Shown here one piece after another: positions 20,461 through 28,474 of a stretch of 64,000 bases of DNA. Origin of the DNA: a virus; the IMG/VR virus record IMGVR_UViG_3300005528_000050, positions 1 to 64,000 of that record. One strand, 5' to 3'. The position numbers and the translations under genes were made by a program. Each line of letters begins with the position of its first letter. The stretch's first letter is position 1. The notes beneath the pieces were generated by a model, which was given only the letters and a program-made list of their open reading frames with translations, was not told the DNA's origin and searched no databases.

Positions 20461-21279
20461 ATGGTATTTATATGTAAAGTAAATGAGATGATTAAACTAA
20501 CAGAAACTTTAGAAGGTGATGATGTCCAAAAGTTTCACGACGCTTTACCACAAATAGGTGACTCACTTAAAGGACTGACCGATGGGACCATTACAATAAA
20601 ATATGTTGTAGCTGAAGACCCAACCCAAGGAACAATAGATGGTGTCCCTTTTATAAGTGAATGTCTATTGAAACTATTTGTTGATGTTAACAGGGTTTAT
20701 CCTGAGATGATTAATGACATCTACATTTTGGTTGGCAGAAAAATTCAAGAGATTGGGTTCGGTGAATTTCCGTTCAAGTTAAGTATAAGGTCACTTCACC
20801 TTATTAACGGACCTTTAATTATTGATTTATTAGAAGAATCGTTTGACAGAAATTATACCAATCACCTCAGGTATGATAATCCAACAATACAGTACATTTT
20901 GTCTGGCCAATATTCCCTTGTATTACCTCAAGATGTATTACCTAAGTTTTTTGACCAAATGGATGAGTGGATAAAAATTTTAATAAAGAGAGCGACGGTG
21001 TATTACACCGTATATAAAAAAGGAAAGATAGATGACCATGAGTATGAACTCGTAGACAACCCAGTTATTAGAGTTGTGGTACGCGGGAAAAAAGATATAA
21101 AAAATGAAAAAGATTTAATTCCGTTCATTGATTCAAAATTTAAAACCATAGATGGTATCGAAAAAGGTAGTCCCGATTTCCCCTATAACTTACAAGATAA
21201 TATTATTGATAAGTTAGAAAAAAAGTTCAGGGAGAAACACAACGTAAGAATTTTTATTGACGACACGAGACGTGTATGA
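20461..21279 (+). CDS. Hypothetical protein (272 aa)
   Basis: No family recognised. The start is uncertain: ATG at 20461 (MVFICKVNEM) or ATG at 20488 (MIKLTETLEG). Mixed alpha/beta, with a hydrophobic helix pair near residues 100-125 and KATVYYTVYKKGKIDDHEYEL later. It lacks a clear upstream promoter and directly follows the tandem element array. Last + gene before the strand switch. Confidence 0.8.
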   Translation: MVFICKVNEMIKLTETLEGDDVQKFHDALPQIGDSLKGLTDGTITIKYVVAEDPTQGTIDGVPFISECLLKLFVDVNRVYPEMINDIYILVGRKIQEIGFGEFPFKLSIRSLHLINGPLIIDLLEESFDRNYTNHLRYDNPTIQYILSGQYSLVLPQDVLPKFFDQMDEWIKILIKRATVYYTVYKKGKIDDHEYELVDNPVIRVVVRGKKDIKNEKDLIPFIDSKFKTIDGIEKGSPDFPYNLQDNIIDKLEKKFREKHNVRIFIDDTRRV

Positions 21280-21300
21280 CATATATACGTATATACATTA

Positions 21301-21331
21301 ACCCCCTTGTATGACACTTGGGGGTTTTTTA
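21301..21331 (+). terminator. Rho-independent terminator
   Basis: ACCCCC...GGGGGTTTTTT with an inner TTGTATGACACTT loop. Confidence 0.8.
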
Positions 21332-21530
21332 TTTACATCTGTTTTTCTGAAAATATAAAAATATAACTCTTATTTCGAACAAGGGTCAATCCCCTACTAT
21401 GTCCCACAATTTCCCACTTTAATCCACTTTTATGGATTGTAATACGACCAGCGGGATTTCTTGTCATACATTCGTATATATCTGAGAAAAATTCCTTACG
21501 ACAAAAAATGTCTGGATTACAGGGTTAAAA
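21332..21530. other. Convergent intergenic gap
   Basis: Separates the + strand left part from the - strand right part. It holds a small dyad AATCCA...TGGATT (21421-21438) and a T-rich stretch near 21537; no gene, promoter or boundary element is visible. Confidence 0.6.
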
Positions 21531-21740
21531 TCAAGGGTTTTTTAACTCTTTCTGTATTACATTAGGGGTATCGTGGGTCAAAATCCTATCACTACTGTAC
21601 ATCCAAACAGAGGGTAAACCACTATAATGACATACCTGTTTTTCTCTCTCTTCAACCAGTTTCTTCTTAACCGATTCGTCAAAATAAACCCCATCAGATT
21701 CCATATCCGAGAGTGGTCTGTACAGTATAAATTTTTTCAT
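21531..21740 (-). CDS. Hypothetical protein (69 aa)
   Basis: Starts MKKFILYRPLSDMESDGVYFDE; charged, with SVKKKLVEEREKQV helix. No family recognised. Last gene of the leftward operon that begins near 24 kb. Confidence 0.75.
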   Translation of the reverse strand: MKKFILYRPLSDMESDGVYFDESVKKKLVEEREKQVCHYSGLPSVWMYSSDRILTHDTPNVIQKELKNP

Positions 21741-21770
21741 ATAGATGTAACAACTATGGTTTCAAATTGT

Positions 21771-21866
21771 TTAAACCGATGTGGGTCTACCGCAGTAAAC
21801 CATACTTTCTACCTTCTGTTTTTTTAACCACCAAAGGTGGTTCATTAACTTTTTAATATACTTCAT
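21771..21866 (-). CDS. Possible micro-protein (31 aa)
   Basis: Short basic/aromatic frame (MKYIKKLMNHLWWLKKQK) whose ATG overlaps the TGA of the upstream gene. A perfect dyad AACCACC-AAA-GGTGGTT lies within it. May be a real coupled gene or just the 3' part of the mRNA. Confidence 0.35.
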   Translation of the reverse strand: MKYIKKLMNHLWWLKKQKVESMVYCGRPTSV

Positions 21867-22114
21867 TTGTTATCCCTTATTATTCTTGTGATGATGTTTA
21901 TGAAACCATTTAGGTTAGACATATTATTAATAACCAAATCCAATTCCCATACATGAACATTCCAGTGTTCATCTTTAACCATGTCACTATCATCTGAAGT
22001 TAGATTAACATTATCTATATCCAAATTATAATAGTACCATGGTTCTGTTTGTCCTTCAAGATTCCCTTCAACCTTTTCAAAACCCAAATCAATTAAATTC
22101 TGTTCTGTAATCAT
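21863..22114 (-). CDS. Hypothetical protein (83 aa)
   Basis: Starts MITEQNLIDLGFEKVEGN, a pattern of small beta-rich phage and host proteins (Y..NLDIDNVNLTSDD, NVHVWELDLVINNMSNL). Function unknown. Overlaps its upstream neighbour by four bases. Confidence 0.82.
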   Translation of the reverse strand: MITEQNLIDLGFEKVEGNLEGQTEPWYYYNLDIDNVNLTSDDSDMVKDEHWNVHVWELDLVINNMSNLNGFINIITRIIRDNK

Positions 22115-22479
22115 AACGTAATATGTTTTTTTATTATATCCATTATTTCTCTTGTGAGACTACCAGCGGTTTTTGTTCCATCAATATTCCAACGAATAAT
22201 CAATTCTTCTATAGAACCATATAGAATGTTCTCTGTGTTCTTAATCCTCGCGTGTGGAACATCTTCCCCGTTTACACATTCTTCACCTTCCTTTTCCACA
22301 AATACAGGAATGATATCAAAATCAACCATAGTATATTCCTTTAGTATATGACCATGATTCTTTACATCACCAGGGTGTAATGGGATTATTCCAATTTGGG
22401 TTGAATCGGTGGATGAGTTTATTTCATCATACCATCTTACCATCCAATTATTATTTTCTTTATACAGTATTCCTTTCAT
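22111..22479 (-). CDS. Conserved hypothetical protein (122 aa)
   Basis: MKGILYKENNNWMVRWYDE followed by IGIIPLHPGDVKNHGHI and VDFDIIPVF resembles small proteins of unknown function found in large phages. ATGA overlaps on both sides indicate coupled translation. Confidence 0.83.
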   Translation of the reverse strand: MKGILYKENNNWMVRWYDEINSSTDSTQIGIIPLHPGDVKNHGHILKEYTMVDFDIIPVFVEKEGEECVNGEDVPHARIKNTENILYGSIEELIIRWNIDGTKTAGSLTREIMDIIKKHITL

Positions 22480-22730
22480 TTCTTTACATGTATATCTTTA
22501 AATGAATCTATACTAACAAATTCTTCATTAAGGTAATTTATTACATCCCTCATTGTTTGTGCTTCATTTTCTGAACCTCTTATACTTAGAGATAGTGCTC
22601 CTGATAGTATACTGGTAATTTGATTTAAAGTTATTTGAGGTTGGTCTGTAGGAGTTGAGAGATTATATATACATCTTCCATCTTTTATGGTTGTATCTAT
22701 TATTACTCTATATGTAATTTCGTTATTCAT
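22476..22730 (-). CDS. Conserved hypothetical protein (84 aa)
   Basis: Beta N-terminus (ITYRVIIDTTIKDGR) and a helical C-terminal half (LNQITSILSGALSLSIRGS, MRDVINYLNEEFV). No known function. Part of the tight operon 21.5-24.0 kb. Confidence 0.82.
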   Translation of the reverse strand: MNNEITYRVIIDTTIKDGRCIYNLSTPTDQPQITLNQITSILSGALSLSIRGSENEAQTMRDVINYLNEEFVSIDSFKDIHVKK

Positions 22731-22760
22731 ATTATTAGTTGGAACCCCAGTTATTGTTTT

Positions 22761-23114
22761 TTAGTTATTTTCATTAATTTCCCCCAGCGATTCGTTAATC
22801 ACTAAAAGTGTACCCAAAAACAAACGAATATAATCGTACATGTTTTCTATGTTACCTTCCACGTATTCATATGTATCCAATATCCTTTTAGCAAAATTAA
22901 CATAGTCTTCCCTGTTTCCGTTTCTTTTAAAAGTCTCACCTTCCTCAATTACACGGGTTCCGTTATTATGACATATTTCCACGTGGGTATCAAATCGAAA
23001 ATCAGGGGACTCTTCAAAGAATCTTAATATAATAGTCATATCACCACGGCGAAGAATTTCACGGTGATTTTTATAGGTTATTCCCCTTAACAATGTAAAG
23101 TTAATTGTATCCAT
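22761..23114 (-). CDS. Hypothetical protein (117 aa)
   Basis: MDTINFTLLRGITYKNHREIL then DMTIILRFFEESPDF and HVEICHNNGTRV suggest a beta sandwich with a C-terminal hydrophobic helix (YDYIRLFLGTLLVI). No family recognised. Confidence 0.82.
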   Translation of the reverse strand: MDTINFTLLRGITYKNHREILRRGDMTIILRFFEESPDFRFDTHVEICHNNGTRVIEEGETFKRNGNREDYVNFAKRILDTYEYVEGNIENMYDYIRLFLGTLLVINESLGEINENN

Positions 23115-23524
23115 TAATGATGATGCAATAATTCTTGGTAAACCTTTCCGTTTAATATATCTTTCTTCAACGCTTTATTCTCAGAATCACATATGATGAA
23201 TCCCATATCCGTTCTGAATATTCTTAAGTACTTTAGATACCAACCATCGCGATAGGTTTCCAATGAGAAATACCTCCATTCACCCTCACCACCAGATTCT
23301 TCGTAGTATCTTTCCAGTAATGTGGTTAGTTCATCCTTGGTCCAAAAGAAATGTGGGTATTTGTTTATGGTAGAAATATCAGGATGTCCTTCATCATTCC
23401 AATGATATCCCACATGGAAATCCCTTGTATCCACATTAAACTTATTGTTCTTTGGACAATCCCAATCAATGTCTTTGAAGAATACCCATTTATCTTGTGG
23501 TTCCATATTATTTATTTTTTCCAT
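23114..23524 (-). CDS. Conserved hypothetical protein (136 aa)
   Basis: Contains NMEPQDKWVFFKDIDWDCPKN, HVGYHWNDEGHPDI and ERYYEESGGEGEWRYFSLE, a Trp/Asp-rich body. ATG at 23524 is preferred; a longer frame from a GTG at 23596 adds a basic stretch of 24 residues encoded by GC-richer DNA and overlaps the upstream stop by one base, so it cannot be excluded. Confidence 0.8.
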   Translation of the reverse strand: MEKINNMEPQDKWVFFKDIDWDCPKNNKFNVDTRDFHVGYHWNDEGHPDISTINKYPHFFWTKDELTTLLERYYEESGGEGEWRYFSLETYRDGWYLKYLRIFRTDMGFIICDSENKALKKDILNGKVYQELLHHH

Positions 23525-23595
23525 TAAAATGAACCTCGGGCACCGGAACCGGGAATTTTTTCCACTATAACGACGTTTTTTGAAAATATTTTCCA

Positions 23596-23787
23596 CTATC
23601 GGTGGTCTTCTATTTGTTTGATGATTGAAAAGTTTATGGGGAAATAGTTCTCATCACCATCCTCGGTCTGTAAAAAATAATGGTTTCTACCTACCTCGAA
23701 TTTAACCACATCGTATATTGTGTACTCAGCCCAATACTGTGTGGTTGCCGATTGTAATAAAACTTTTATGTTATAGTGTTTAAGCAT
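23596..23787 (-). CDS. Hypothetical protein (63 aa)
   Basis: Starts MLKHYNIKVLLQSATTQYWAEY; small beta barrel-like protein with an acidic middle (TEDGDENYFPI). No family recognised. Confidence 0.78.
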   Translation of the reverse strand: MLKHYNIKVLLQSATTQYWAEYTIYDVVKFEVGRNHYFLQTEDGDENYFPINFSIIKQIEDHR

Positions 23788-23788
23788 A

Positions 23789-24004
23789 TTATGATTCGTT
23801 TGTATTTTTTTCCCTTACTTCTATGTACCTGTGTAAAATGATAAGACCGAGTAAACTGATAACGAAAGAAATGGTTGGAATATTTGAAATGATAAGTAAA
23901 CCAAGACATATCCCATAAAGAAAATCATTCCATCTTCTACGCAATAGGGATACTAAGATATAGAATCCGTACATTATTGATATTAAGATGGTGATGATAG
24001 CCAT
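23789..24004 (-). CDS. Small membrane protein (71 aa)
   Basis: Two hydrophobic segments, residues 2-21 and about 31-58, separated by LLRRRWNDFL, so both ends probably face the same side. Function unknown. Probably inner membrane. One base from the next gene in the operon. Confidence 0.78.
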   Translation of the reverse strand: MAIITILISIMYGFYILVSLLRRRWNDFLYGICLGLLIISNIPTISFVISLLGLIILHRYIEVREKNTNES

Positions 24005-24057
24005 GTCCTTTTGTTTTTAACAAAAATAACCAATTAATTTGAATATTCCAAAAAATC

Positions 24058-24219
24058 TTAATTATTTTCTCGTAAGGTATTGTTTAATTGTTCTAAAGAG
24101 TTGTTCAATTGAATCAAACTGTAATTGTAATTCTCCATGACTCTGGCTAAACTTTCTATGGTCATTCTTAAACTTACCAACGGGTCGGCATATCCCCTTA
24201 ATAATTTAAAATCCTCCAT
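24058..24219 (-). CDS. Small coiled-coil protein (53 aa)
   Basis: Not a long frame but well formed: starts MEDFKLLRGYADPLVSLRM, then a heptad-like helix rich in Leu/Asn (SLIQLNNSLEQLNNTLREN). Overlaps the end of the preceding gene by 14 bases. Function unknown; probably oligomeric. Confidence 0.65.
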   Translation of the reverse strand: MEDFKLLRGYADPLVSLRMTIESLARVMENYNYSLIQLNNSLEQLNNTLRENN

Positions 24220-24427
24220 CTTCGTTCTCCATATGTTTGAGATAGTCCTCGATAAAATTATCTACAATTCCCGACGACCTTTTGGTTTCAGGTACTGGTT
24301 GGTTGTTCAATCTTGATTCGTAGTAACGAATGATTTCTGATACACTTACACCAGACCTTACACAACCATCCAACAGATTTGTGAATCGGTTTTTGGTGTC
24401 ATTTAATGCTTGTTCTTTTTGTGTCAT
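24206..24427 (-). CDS. Hypothetical protein (73 aa)
   Basis: Helical: MTQKEQALNDTKNRFTNLL, VSVSEIIRYYESRLN, and a C-terminal FIEDYLKHMENEDGGF. No family recognised. Overlaps both neighbours. Confidence 0.78.
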   Translation of the reverse strand: MTQKEQALNDTKNRFTNLLDGCVRSGVSVSEIIRYYESRLNNQPVPETKRSSGIVDNFIEDYLKHMENEDGGF

Positions 24428-24587
24428 GTTCTATTACTTTTGGTTCCTGTATTCCTTTTTCTTTTAAATGTTGGATTGCCATTTCCACCGTTTCGTGTTT
24501 TCTGTAAGGAGGATTTGGTAATAACCCACAACCTTCCTTATATACAAAAACATTTTTCTGACAACCGAATGTAATAATCTTTTCCAT
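24399..24587 (-). CDS. Hypothetical protein (62 aa)
   Basis: Starts MEKIITFGCQKNVFVYKEGCG; two Cys and a C-terminal helix (TVEMAIQHLKEKG). ATG at 24587 chosen over a GTG ten codons upstream that would run into the previous gene. Confidence 0.72.
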   Translation of the reverse strand: MEKIITFGCQKNVFVYKEGCGLLPNPPYRKHETVEMAIQHLKEKGIQEPKVIEHDTKRTSIK

Positions 24588-24595
24588 ATTGATTT

Positions 24596-24817
24596 TTATC
24601 CATTGGTTACACCACACTTGTGTTTGTGTTCAACATACCACATTATTCTAAAAGTACCCAAAACAAAAAAGTATGTATCAAATTCATTTATCTCATCGGT
24701 TGATTTACAAATCCCCGTGTGATATGCCGGTATTTTGGTCTCGATACTTTTAGCCGACTTAGGAAAAGTATTAAACGCAATACTATATCTCTTTGTTAGT
24801 TTGAATGATTTATACAT
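24596..24817 (-). CDS. Hypothetical protein (73 aa)
   Basis: MYKSFKLTKRYSIAFNTFPKSAKSI followed by DEINEFDTYFFVLGTFRIMWYVEHKHKCG. Basic N-terminal half and an aromatic strand. No family recognised. Confidence 0.75.
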   Translation of the reverse strand: MYKSFKLTKRYSIAFNTFPKSAKSIETKIPAYHTGICKSTDEINEFDTYFFVLGTFRIMWYVEHKHKCGVTNG

Positions 24818-24818
24818 A

Positions 24819-24998
24819 TTATTCTAATTTACTGTTAAACAATTCTATGGCCTTCTCTTTATCTTTTTCTTGAAAGATGTTATCAATAATAAACTTGGCT
24901 TCTTCCATTGTGCACTTATCTTCAATGACATCAATGTATGTTTCTACATCAACACCCAATTCCCCCGCCATAAGTTCATCCATCAAATCATGAAACAT
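24819..24998 (-). CDS. Small acidic helical protein (59 aa)
   Basis: Starts MFHDLMDELMAGELGVDVETY and contains EEAKFIIDNIFQEKDKEKAIELF. The sequence is helical and acidic and resembles small proteins of unknown function seen in other large phages. Fills the gap between the neighbouring genes with one-base spacers. Confidence 0.72.
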   Translation of the reverse strand: MFHDLMDELMAGELGVDVETYIDVIEDKCTMEEAKFIIDNIFQEKDKEKAIELFNSKLE

Positions 24999-24999
24999 A

Positions 25000-25188
25000 T
25001 TACTCTGATTTAGTTTCTATACCGTTTTTCCAATCTTTCCAATTATCAAAATCTTTCAGTTTTTCATAATGGTCATCTTCCATTTTTCTTGCTTCGTTTA
25101 GTATATCGTCATAAATTCCACTATACCTCGTATCCAATTGAAGTTTGGTGATTAACCAATTTACCGGTGTTAGTTTTTCGTTACTCAT
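25000..25188 (-). CDS. Small hypothetical protein (62 aa)
   Basis: MSNEKLTPVNWLITKLQLDT then YDDILNEARKMEDDHYEKLK: helical, acidic, a pattern common in marine and Bacteroidetes phages. Overlaps the ABC-domain gene by eight bases. Confidence 0.8.
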   Translation of the reverse strand: MSNEKLTPVNWLITKLQLDTRYSGIYDDILNEARKMEDDHYEKLKDFDNWKDWKNGIETKSE

Positions 25189-26023
25189 TTGTATTTTTTA
25201 ATCTTTTTATTATATCGGTCATTCTTGTAAACATTTCCATACCCACAGGGATGGATAAGAGGGAAACCAAAAATTGATTTATATAAGAATACATTGCAAT
25301 GGCTTCACCTTGTGTTAGTTTCACATTTTCGTGAGTGAAAATGATTAATGATAAAACCAAGAAGATGGTCTTTACCATATTGAGTGAAGTCCAATTCTTT
25401 CCTTGTAGGGTGGATGCTGAAATCCAAATCCTTCTTCTCCTTTTAAAGAATGAATCAATCAAACCTCTATCGTTTGTGTTGAGCACATCCATTTTCTTTT
25501 CGTGTTGGTTGTGACTAATTTTTGTGGACTGAGCAATCTTACCGTAGAACTTCCATACAATAAAACAAATGAACGGAGCACATAACAATACAATAAAACC
25601 AGTAACCACGTGGGACATGAATATAAAAAACAATGTTCCAATTATGGAAAGTATTGACATTATATAATAGTGTATGTGGTGTTCCAAGAAATCCACAATA
25701 CTATGTGCTAAATCCGTTCTACCCAACCTCGTTGAGACATCCGAATCCTCTGAACTATCCAAATAGTTAAACACAATATCATTGTAGATAGATGTGTAAA
25801 TCTTGGTGTCAAATACCATACGTTTATAAATGAAAAAATTGGAGAGAGATTCTATTAAAAGAAAAACCCCAATCCAATAATACTCCTTATTCAATAAACC
25901 ATCTATTGATTTACCCAACACATAGGGTTCAACCAAGAAAATGATTTGTGCAATAAAGATGTAGAAGTATATTAATAATAATGACCTCTTATATTTTTCA
26001 ATAATTTTATAAACGTACCGCAA
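25181..26023 (-). CDS. ABC-exporter transmembrane domain without ATPase (280 aa)
   Basis: Six hydrophobic helices in the order of type I ABC exporters: an N-terminal pair (LLLIYFYIFIAQIIFLVEPYVLGKSIDGLL), a loop with YTSIYNDIVFNYLDSSEDSDVSTRLGR, a central pair (YYIMSILSIIGTLFFIFMSHVVTGFIVLL) and a C-terminal pair around FLVLSLIIFTHE. The protein stops where the nucleotide-binding domain would start; no Walker A or signature motif is present here or next door. It could pair with a host ATPase or act as a decoy. Inner membrane. Confidence 0.88.
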   Translation of the reverse strand: MRYVYKIIEKYKRSLLLIYFYIFIAQIIFLVEPYVLGKSIDGLLNKEYYWIGVFLLIESLSNFFIYKRMVFDTKIYTSIYNDIVFNYLDSSEDSDVSTRLGRTDLAHSIVDFLEHHIHYYIMSILSIIGTLFFIFMSHVVTGFIVLLCAPFICFIVWKFYGKIAQSTKISHNQHEKKMDVLNTNDRGLIDSFFKRRRRIWISASTLQGKNWTSLNMVKTIFLVLSLIIFTHENVKLTQGEAIAMYSYINQFLVSLLSIPVGMEMFTRMTDIIKRLKNTNE

Positions 26024-26041
26024 AGTGAAATGAGATTTATT

Positions 26042-26149
26042 TTATTCTTTATCAAAATAAGTTGTGAATAGTGATAACAACGCAATACAAACGCATAAAC
26101 CGATTACGATTATTCCAACTACTTGTGCTACTGGATGTAAATTTTCCAT
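26042..26149 (-). CDS. Micro-membrane protein (35 aa)
   Basis: MENLHPVAQVVGIIVIGLCV then CIALLSLF: one membrane span with a short acidic tail (YFDKE). Read directly from the gap between the zinc-finger gene and the ABC-domain gene. Function unknown. Confidence 0.6.
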   Translation of the reverse strand: MENLHPVAQVVGIIVIGLCVCIALLSLFTTYFDKE

Positions 26150-26153
26150 AATA

Positions 26154-26849
26154 TTAACAATTAACTCTTACTTTGTAGGTTTTTTCGACATCGTTAGTCA
26201 TATTACCCATAATCAAAATATACATTTTTTCATTTGGAATACCAAATAACGATTTAATATCACTATCGGTTGGATAAACTTCCAATTCATCCACACCAAT
26301 AAACTTGACATTATCGATGAGTTCTCTCATCTCATATAATGACAAATGAACACCGTGAACAACAATGAAGTGTTTATTGGGATAAGTGTACTCACCATTT
26401 TCTTCTTCACCACATTCTACCTTACCTTCCCCATCACAGTCATCACATTCGGTTTCGTGTCCACAACAATTACACTCAACAGTCCCGTGTCCATCACATT
26501 GATAACATTCCTTATATTTTTTGTCAAACTCAGGAATCATCTTGATGTCTTCATAAACTTTTTCAAGGTCAGATACTTTAATTCTCCCGAATGGTTTTGA
26601 ATCACCTTCATAAAATTTACGAAACTCAAACATGACAGGTTGGGCGTTGACACCATTACCTTTGCTGTGGTCATGTATGTTTTCATTATTAATGTAGTCG
26701 ACATCATGAAACCACAACGCTTTGTATGAGTTGGTTGAAACTACCCACCCATTTTCATAACAAACAGGTTTCATGATTGGGTCTCTCCAATCATCTTTTG
26801 ACGACCAAGATTCTACGAACCTTACGTAATTTGGATTTTCTTTTATCAT
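26154..26849 (-). CDS. DnaJ-type zinc-finger protein (231 aa)
   Basis: Residues 114-145 contain four CxxC/CxxCxGxG-like motifs (CYQCDGHGTVEC, CCGHETECDDCDGEGKVEC), the zinc-binding cysteine-rich module of DnaJ. No J domain is present. The C-terminal half (FIVVHGVHLSLYEMRELIDNV) resembles an actin-like or structural domain but is not assigned. May be a phage co-chaperone-like factor. Confidence 0.87.
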   Translation of the reverse strand: MIKENPNYVRFVESWSSKDDWRDPIMKPVCYENGWVVSTNSYKALWFHDVDYINNENIHDHSKGNGVNAQPVMFEFRKFYEGDSKPFGRIKVSDLEKVYEDIKMIPEFDKKYKECYQCDGHGTVECNCCGHETECDDCDGEGKVECGEEENGEYTYPNKHFIVVHGVHLSLYEMRELIDNVKFIGVDELEVYPTDSDIKSLFGIPNEKMYILIMGNMTNDVEKTYKVRVNC

Positions 26850-26850
26850 A

Positions 26851-27498
26851 TTAATCTAATGAATTTGGTAAATAAAGTAGTGTGGGGTTTTTCTTTTGAA
26901 TATCTAATTCAGGGTATCTCTCCTTAAACTTCATCACATCAAATTTTTTGGTAATTAAGTGGTGTCCGTTCTTTGTTGGGATTACAGCCTCAACCTTTGG
27001 TCCCACCTTGTAACCAATTGGAACACCGGCTTCATCAAATTCAACTTCAGTAAATGGTTTACATTCATATTCAATAAATGCAACCATCATTGGACTCATC
27101 TCTTTTACATCATCAACATCCACTATCCAACGTTTCTCCTGTGTCTTTAACTGACCAACAACGCTATCAAATAATCCTTTCTGATTATGTTGTCCATTCT
27201 GAATACGTTGAGCGAGGTCAACCATCATATTCAATGAAACATCAAAGTGATTTTGTTTTTGAACGTGGATGTATGCCCTCGCCTTAAACATCTCACACAG
27301 TTGTTTAATCTCATCGTACCTACGTTCAAGATGTTCGATACTTTCAATACAGTAAGTCTTAATTGTTCTCACCGATTGGTGATTATCTCTCTCCCCTTCG
27401 GGTTGGTCTTTCTTTCGTTTGAAAATGTAGAGCATATAGAAGTCACCCTCGTTTTCGAAGTTGAGTAATGACTTAACTAATTCTATATTATCTATCAT
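26851..27498 (-). CDS. Hypothetical protein, possibly primase-polymerase-like (215 aa)
   Basis: Shows FYMLYIFKRKKDQPEGERD, ARAYIHVQKQNHFDVSL, RWIVDVDD and IPTKNGHHLITKKFD. The Asp-x-Asp after a strand and the later Asn-Gly-His-His are reminiscent of archaeo-eukaryotic primase folds, but the match is from memory and weak. Function therefore open. Confidence 0.85.
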   Translation of the reverse strand: MIDNIELVKSLLNFENEGDFYMLYIFKRKKDQPEGERDNHQSVRTIKTYCIESIEHLERRYDEIKQLCEMFKARAYIHVQKQNHFDVSLNMMVDLAQRIQNGQHNQKGLFDSVVGQLKTQEKRWIVDVDDVKEMSPMMVAFIEYECKPFTEVEFDEAGVPIGYKVGPKVEAVIPTKNGHHLITKKFDVMKFKERYPELDIQKKNPTLLYLPNSLD

Positions 27499-27767
27499 TA
27501 CAGAGACTGTACTTTTTTCATAATCTCTGTAACTTGTTCAGGTTCTAAATAACCAAGGACATCGCTGGTTATTGGTGTTTCGTAGGTGAGGTCACCATTT
27601 TTATCTAAGACCGCAAGTTCATACAAACCATCCTTACCACCGTAGGAGTATGTGTGAGAAACGACAGATACCCCGTATCCATTATCAAATTGTGTACGTA
27701 CCTTTTTACCAACCATAAATGGGGATTCATCGATTTGTTCGAATTCTAAATCGTTAAATGTTTTCAT
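27498..27767 (-). CDS. Conserved phage hypothetical protein (89 aa)
   Basis: FDNGYGVSVVSHTYSYGGKDGLYELAVL and TPITSDVLGYLEPEQV form a signature seen in many phages. Small beta-rich protein of unknown role. One-base overlap with the next gene. Confidence 0.88.
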   Translation of the reverse strand: MKTFNDLEFEQIDESPFMVGKKVRTQFDNGYGVSVVSHTYSYGGKDGLYELAVLDKNGDLTYETPITSDVLGYLEPEQVTEIMKKVQSL

Positions 27768-27782
27768 ATAATTAAATTAGTT

Positions 27783-28043
27783 TTATTCTGCAAGAATTGC
27801 TTCGTCAAACATACTACCATCCTCTCTTTGTTTTGTAACAATTTGAGCGTTTACTCTTACACCTGAAGAGTAAAATTCCGACATCCATTTAGATTTTGGA
27901 ATTGATTCCTCATTAACAGGTATTTCTGTATATTCATCGTCGAACATTAAGATGTATCTAAAGAACCATCGGTCTTTAAATTTGTAAATTGTACCAGTGC
28001 ACATAGTTTCTTTCTCTAAGTTGTTTGATTTGTATATTCTCAT
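27783..28043 (-). CDS. Hypothetical protein (86 aa)
   Basis: Starts MRIYKSNNLEKETMCTGTIYKFKD, then RYILMFDDEYTEIPVN and VRVNAQIVTKQRED. Beta-rich. A GTG at 28061 would add six residues and overlap the upstream stop; the ATG is preferred. Confidence 0.8.
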   Translation of the reverse strand: MRIYKSNNLEKETMCTGTIYKFKDRWFFRYILMFDDEYTEIPVNEESIPKSKWMSEFYSSGVRVNAQIVTKQREDGSMFDEAILAE

Positions 28044-28057
28044 AGTTTGGTTTTCCT

Positions 28058-28171
28058 TCACCTATTAAGTATTATCAAAGTCACAATAATTACGATAATA
28101 CCAATTAATGACCAAAAAGCCATTTTTTCACTAAATTCAATTTGTTCCTTCCTCTTTCCTTGGTTGTCCAT
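28058..28171 (-). CDS. Micro-membrane protein (37 aa)
   Basis: MDNQGKRKEQIEFSEKMAFW then LIGIIVIIVTLIIL: charged N-terminus and one membrane span at the C-terminus. Overlaps the preceding gene's end by 35 bases. Function unknown. Confidence 0.6.
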   Translation of the reverse strand: MDNQGKRKEQIEFSEKMAFWSLIGIIVIIVTLIILNR

Positions 28172-28337
28172 TGTATGTAGTTTTAGGTGTTTCAATCTCC
28201 CAATACCCCACGATGAAGTATTGATTACGACCAACAGGAGAAACTTCATACTTTTTTCCACGAGCAATGGATGCATTAGTCACAACACAGTCCATTTGTT
28301 TGTATAAAACCCGTTGACCTATATAAAATGTGTTCAT
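28137..28337 (-). CDS. Hypothetical protein (66 aa)
   Basis: Starts MNTFYIGQRVLYKQMDCVVTN, a small SH3-like barrel pattern (KKYEVSPVGRNQYFIVGYWE). The ATG overlaps the TGA of the upstream 28-aa frame (ATGA), supporting this start. Confidence 0.7.
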   Translation of the reverse strand: MNTFYIGQRVLYKQMDCVVTNASIARGKKYEVSPVGRNQYFIVGYWEIETPKTTYNGQPRKEEGTN

Positions 28338-28420
28338 AGATACATAAAGATTAAAAATCCAAATCCTATACCTGCTAAGAAGTACACCAAGTTGTTCAAC
28401 CAAAAGGGATATCTTTCCAT
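28334..28420 (-). CDS. Micro-membrane protein (28 aa)
   Basis: MERYPFWLNNLVYFLAGIGF then GFLIFMYL: one span with a GxGxG pattern. It sits directly behind a strong leftward promoter and overlaps the next ATG (ATGA), so translation is plausible despite its size. Confidence 0.55.
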   Translation of the reverse strand: MERYPFWLNNLVYFLAGIGFGFLIFMYL

Positions 28421-28435
28421 AATCACATTTTTCTT

Positions 28436-28466
28436 CAAATATAAAAATTTTTTTGTGAAATCCAAA
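28436..28466 (-). promoter_or_regulatory. Bacteroidetes-type promoter
   Basis: On the - strand TTTGGATTTCAC at -33 and TATATTTG at -7; it directly follows the terminator of the structured RNA and serves the operon leading to 26 kb. Confidence 0.8.
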
Positions 28467-28474
28467 AAAATCAC

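Noticed and set aside
20728-20740. TTTTGGTTGGC inside the 272-aa gene
   Set aside because: In-frame coding sequence (ILVGR) in the gene interior, no hairpin or promoter around it; probably chance similarity to the boundary element.
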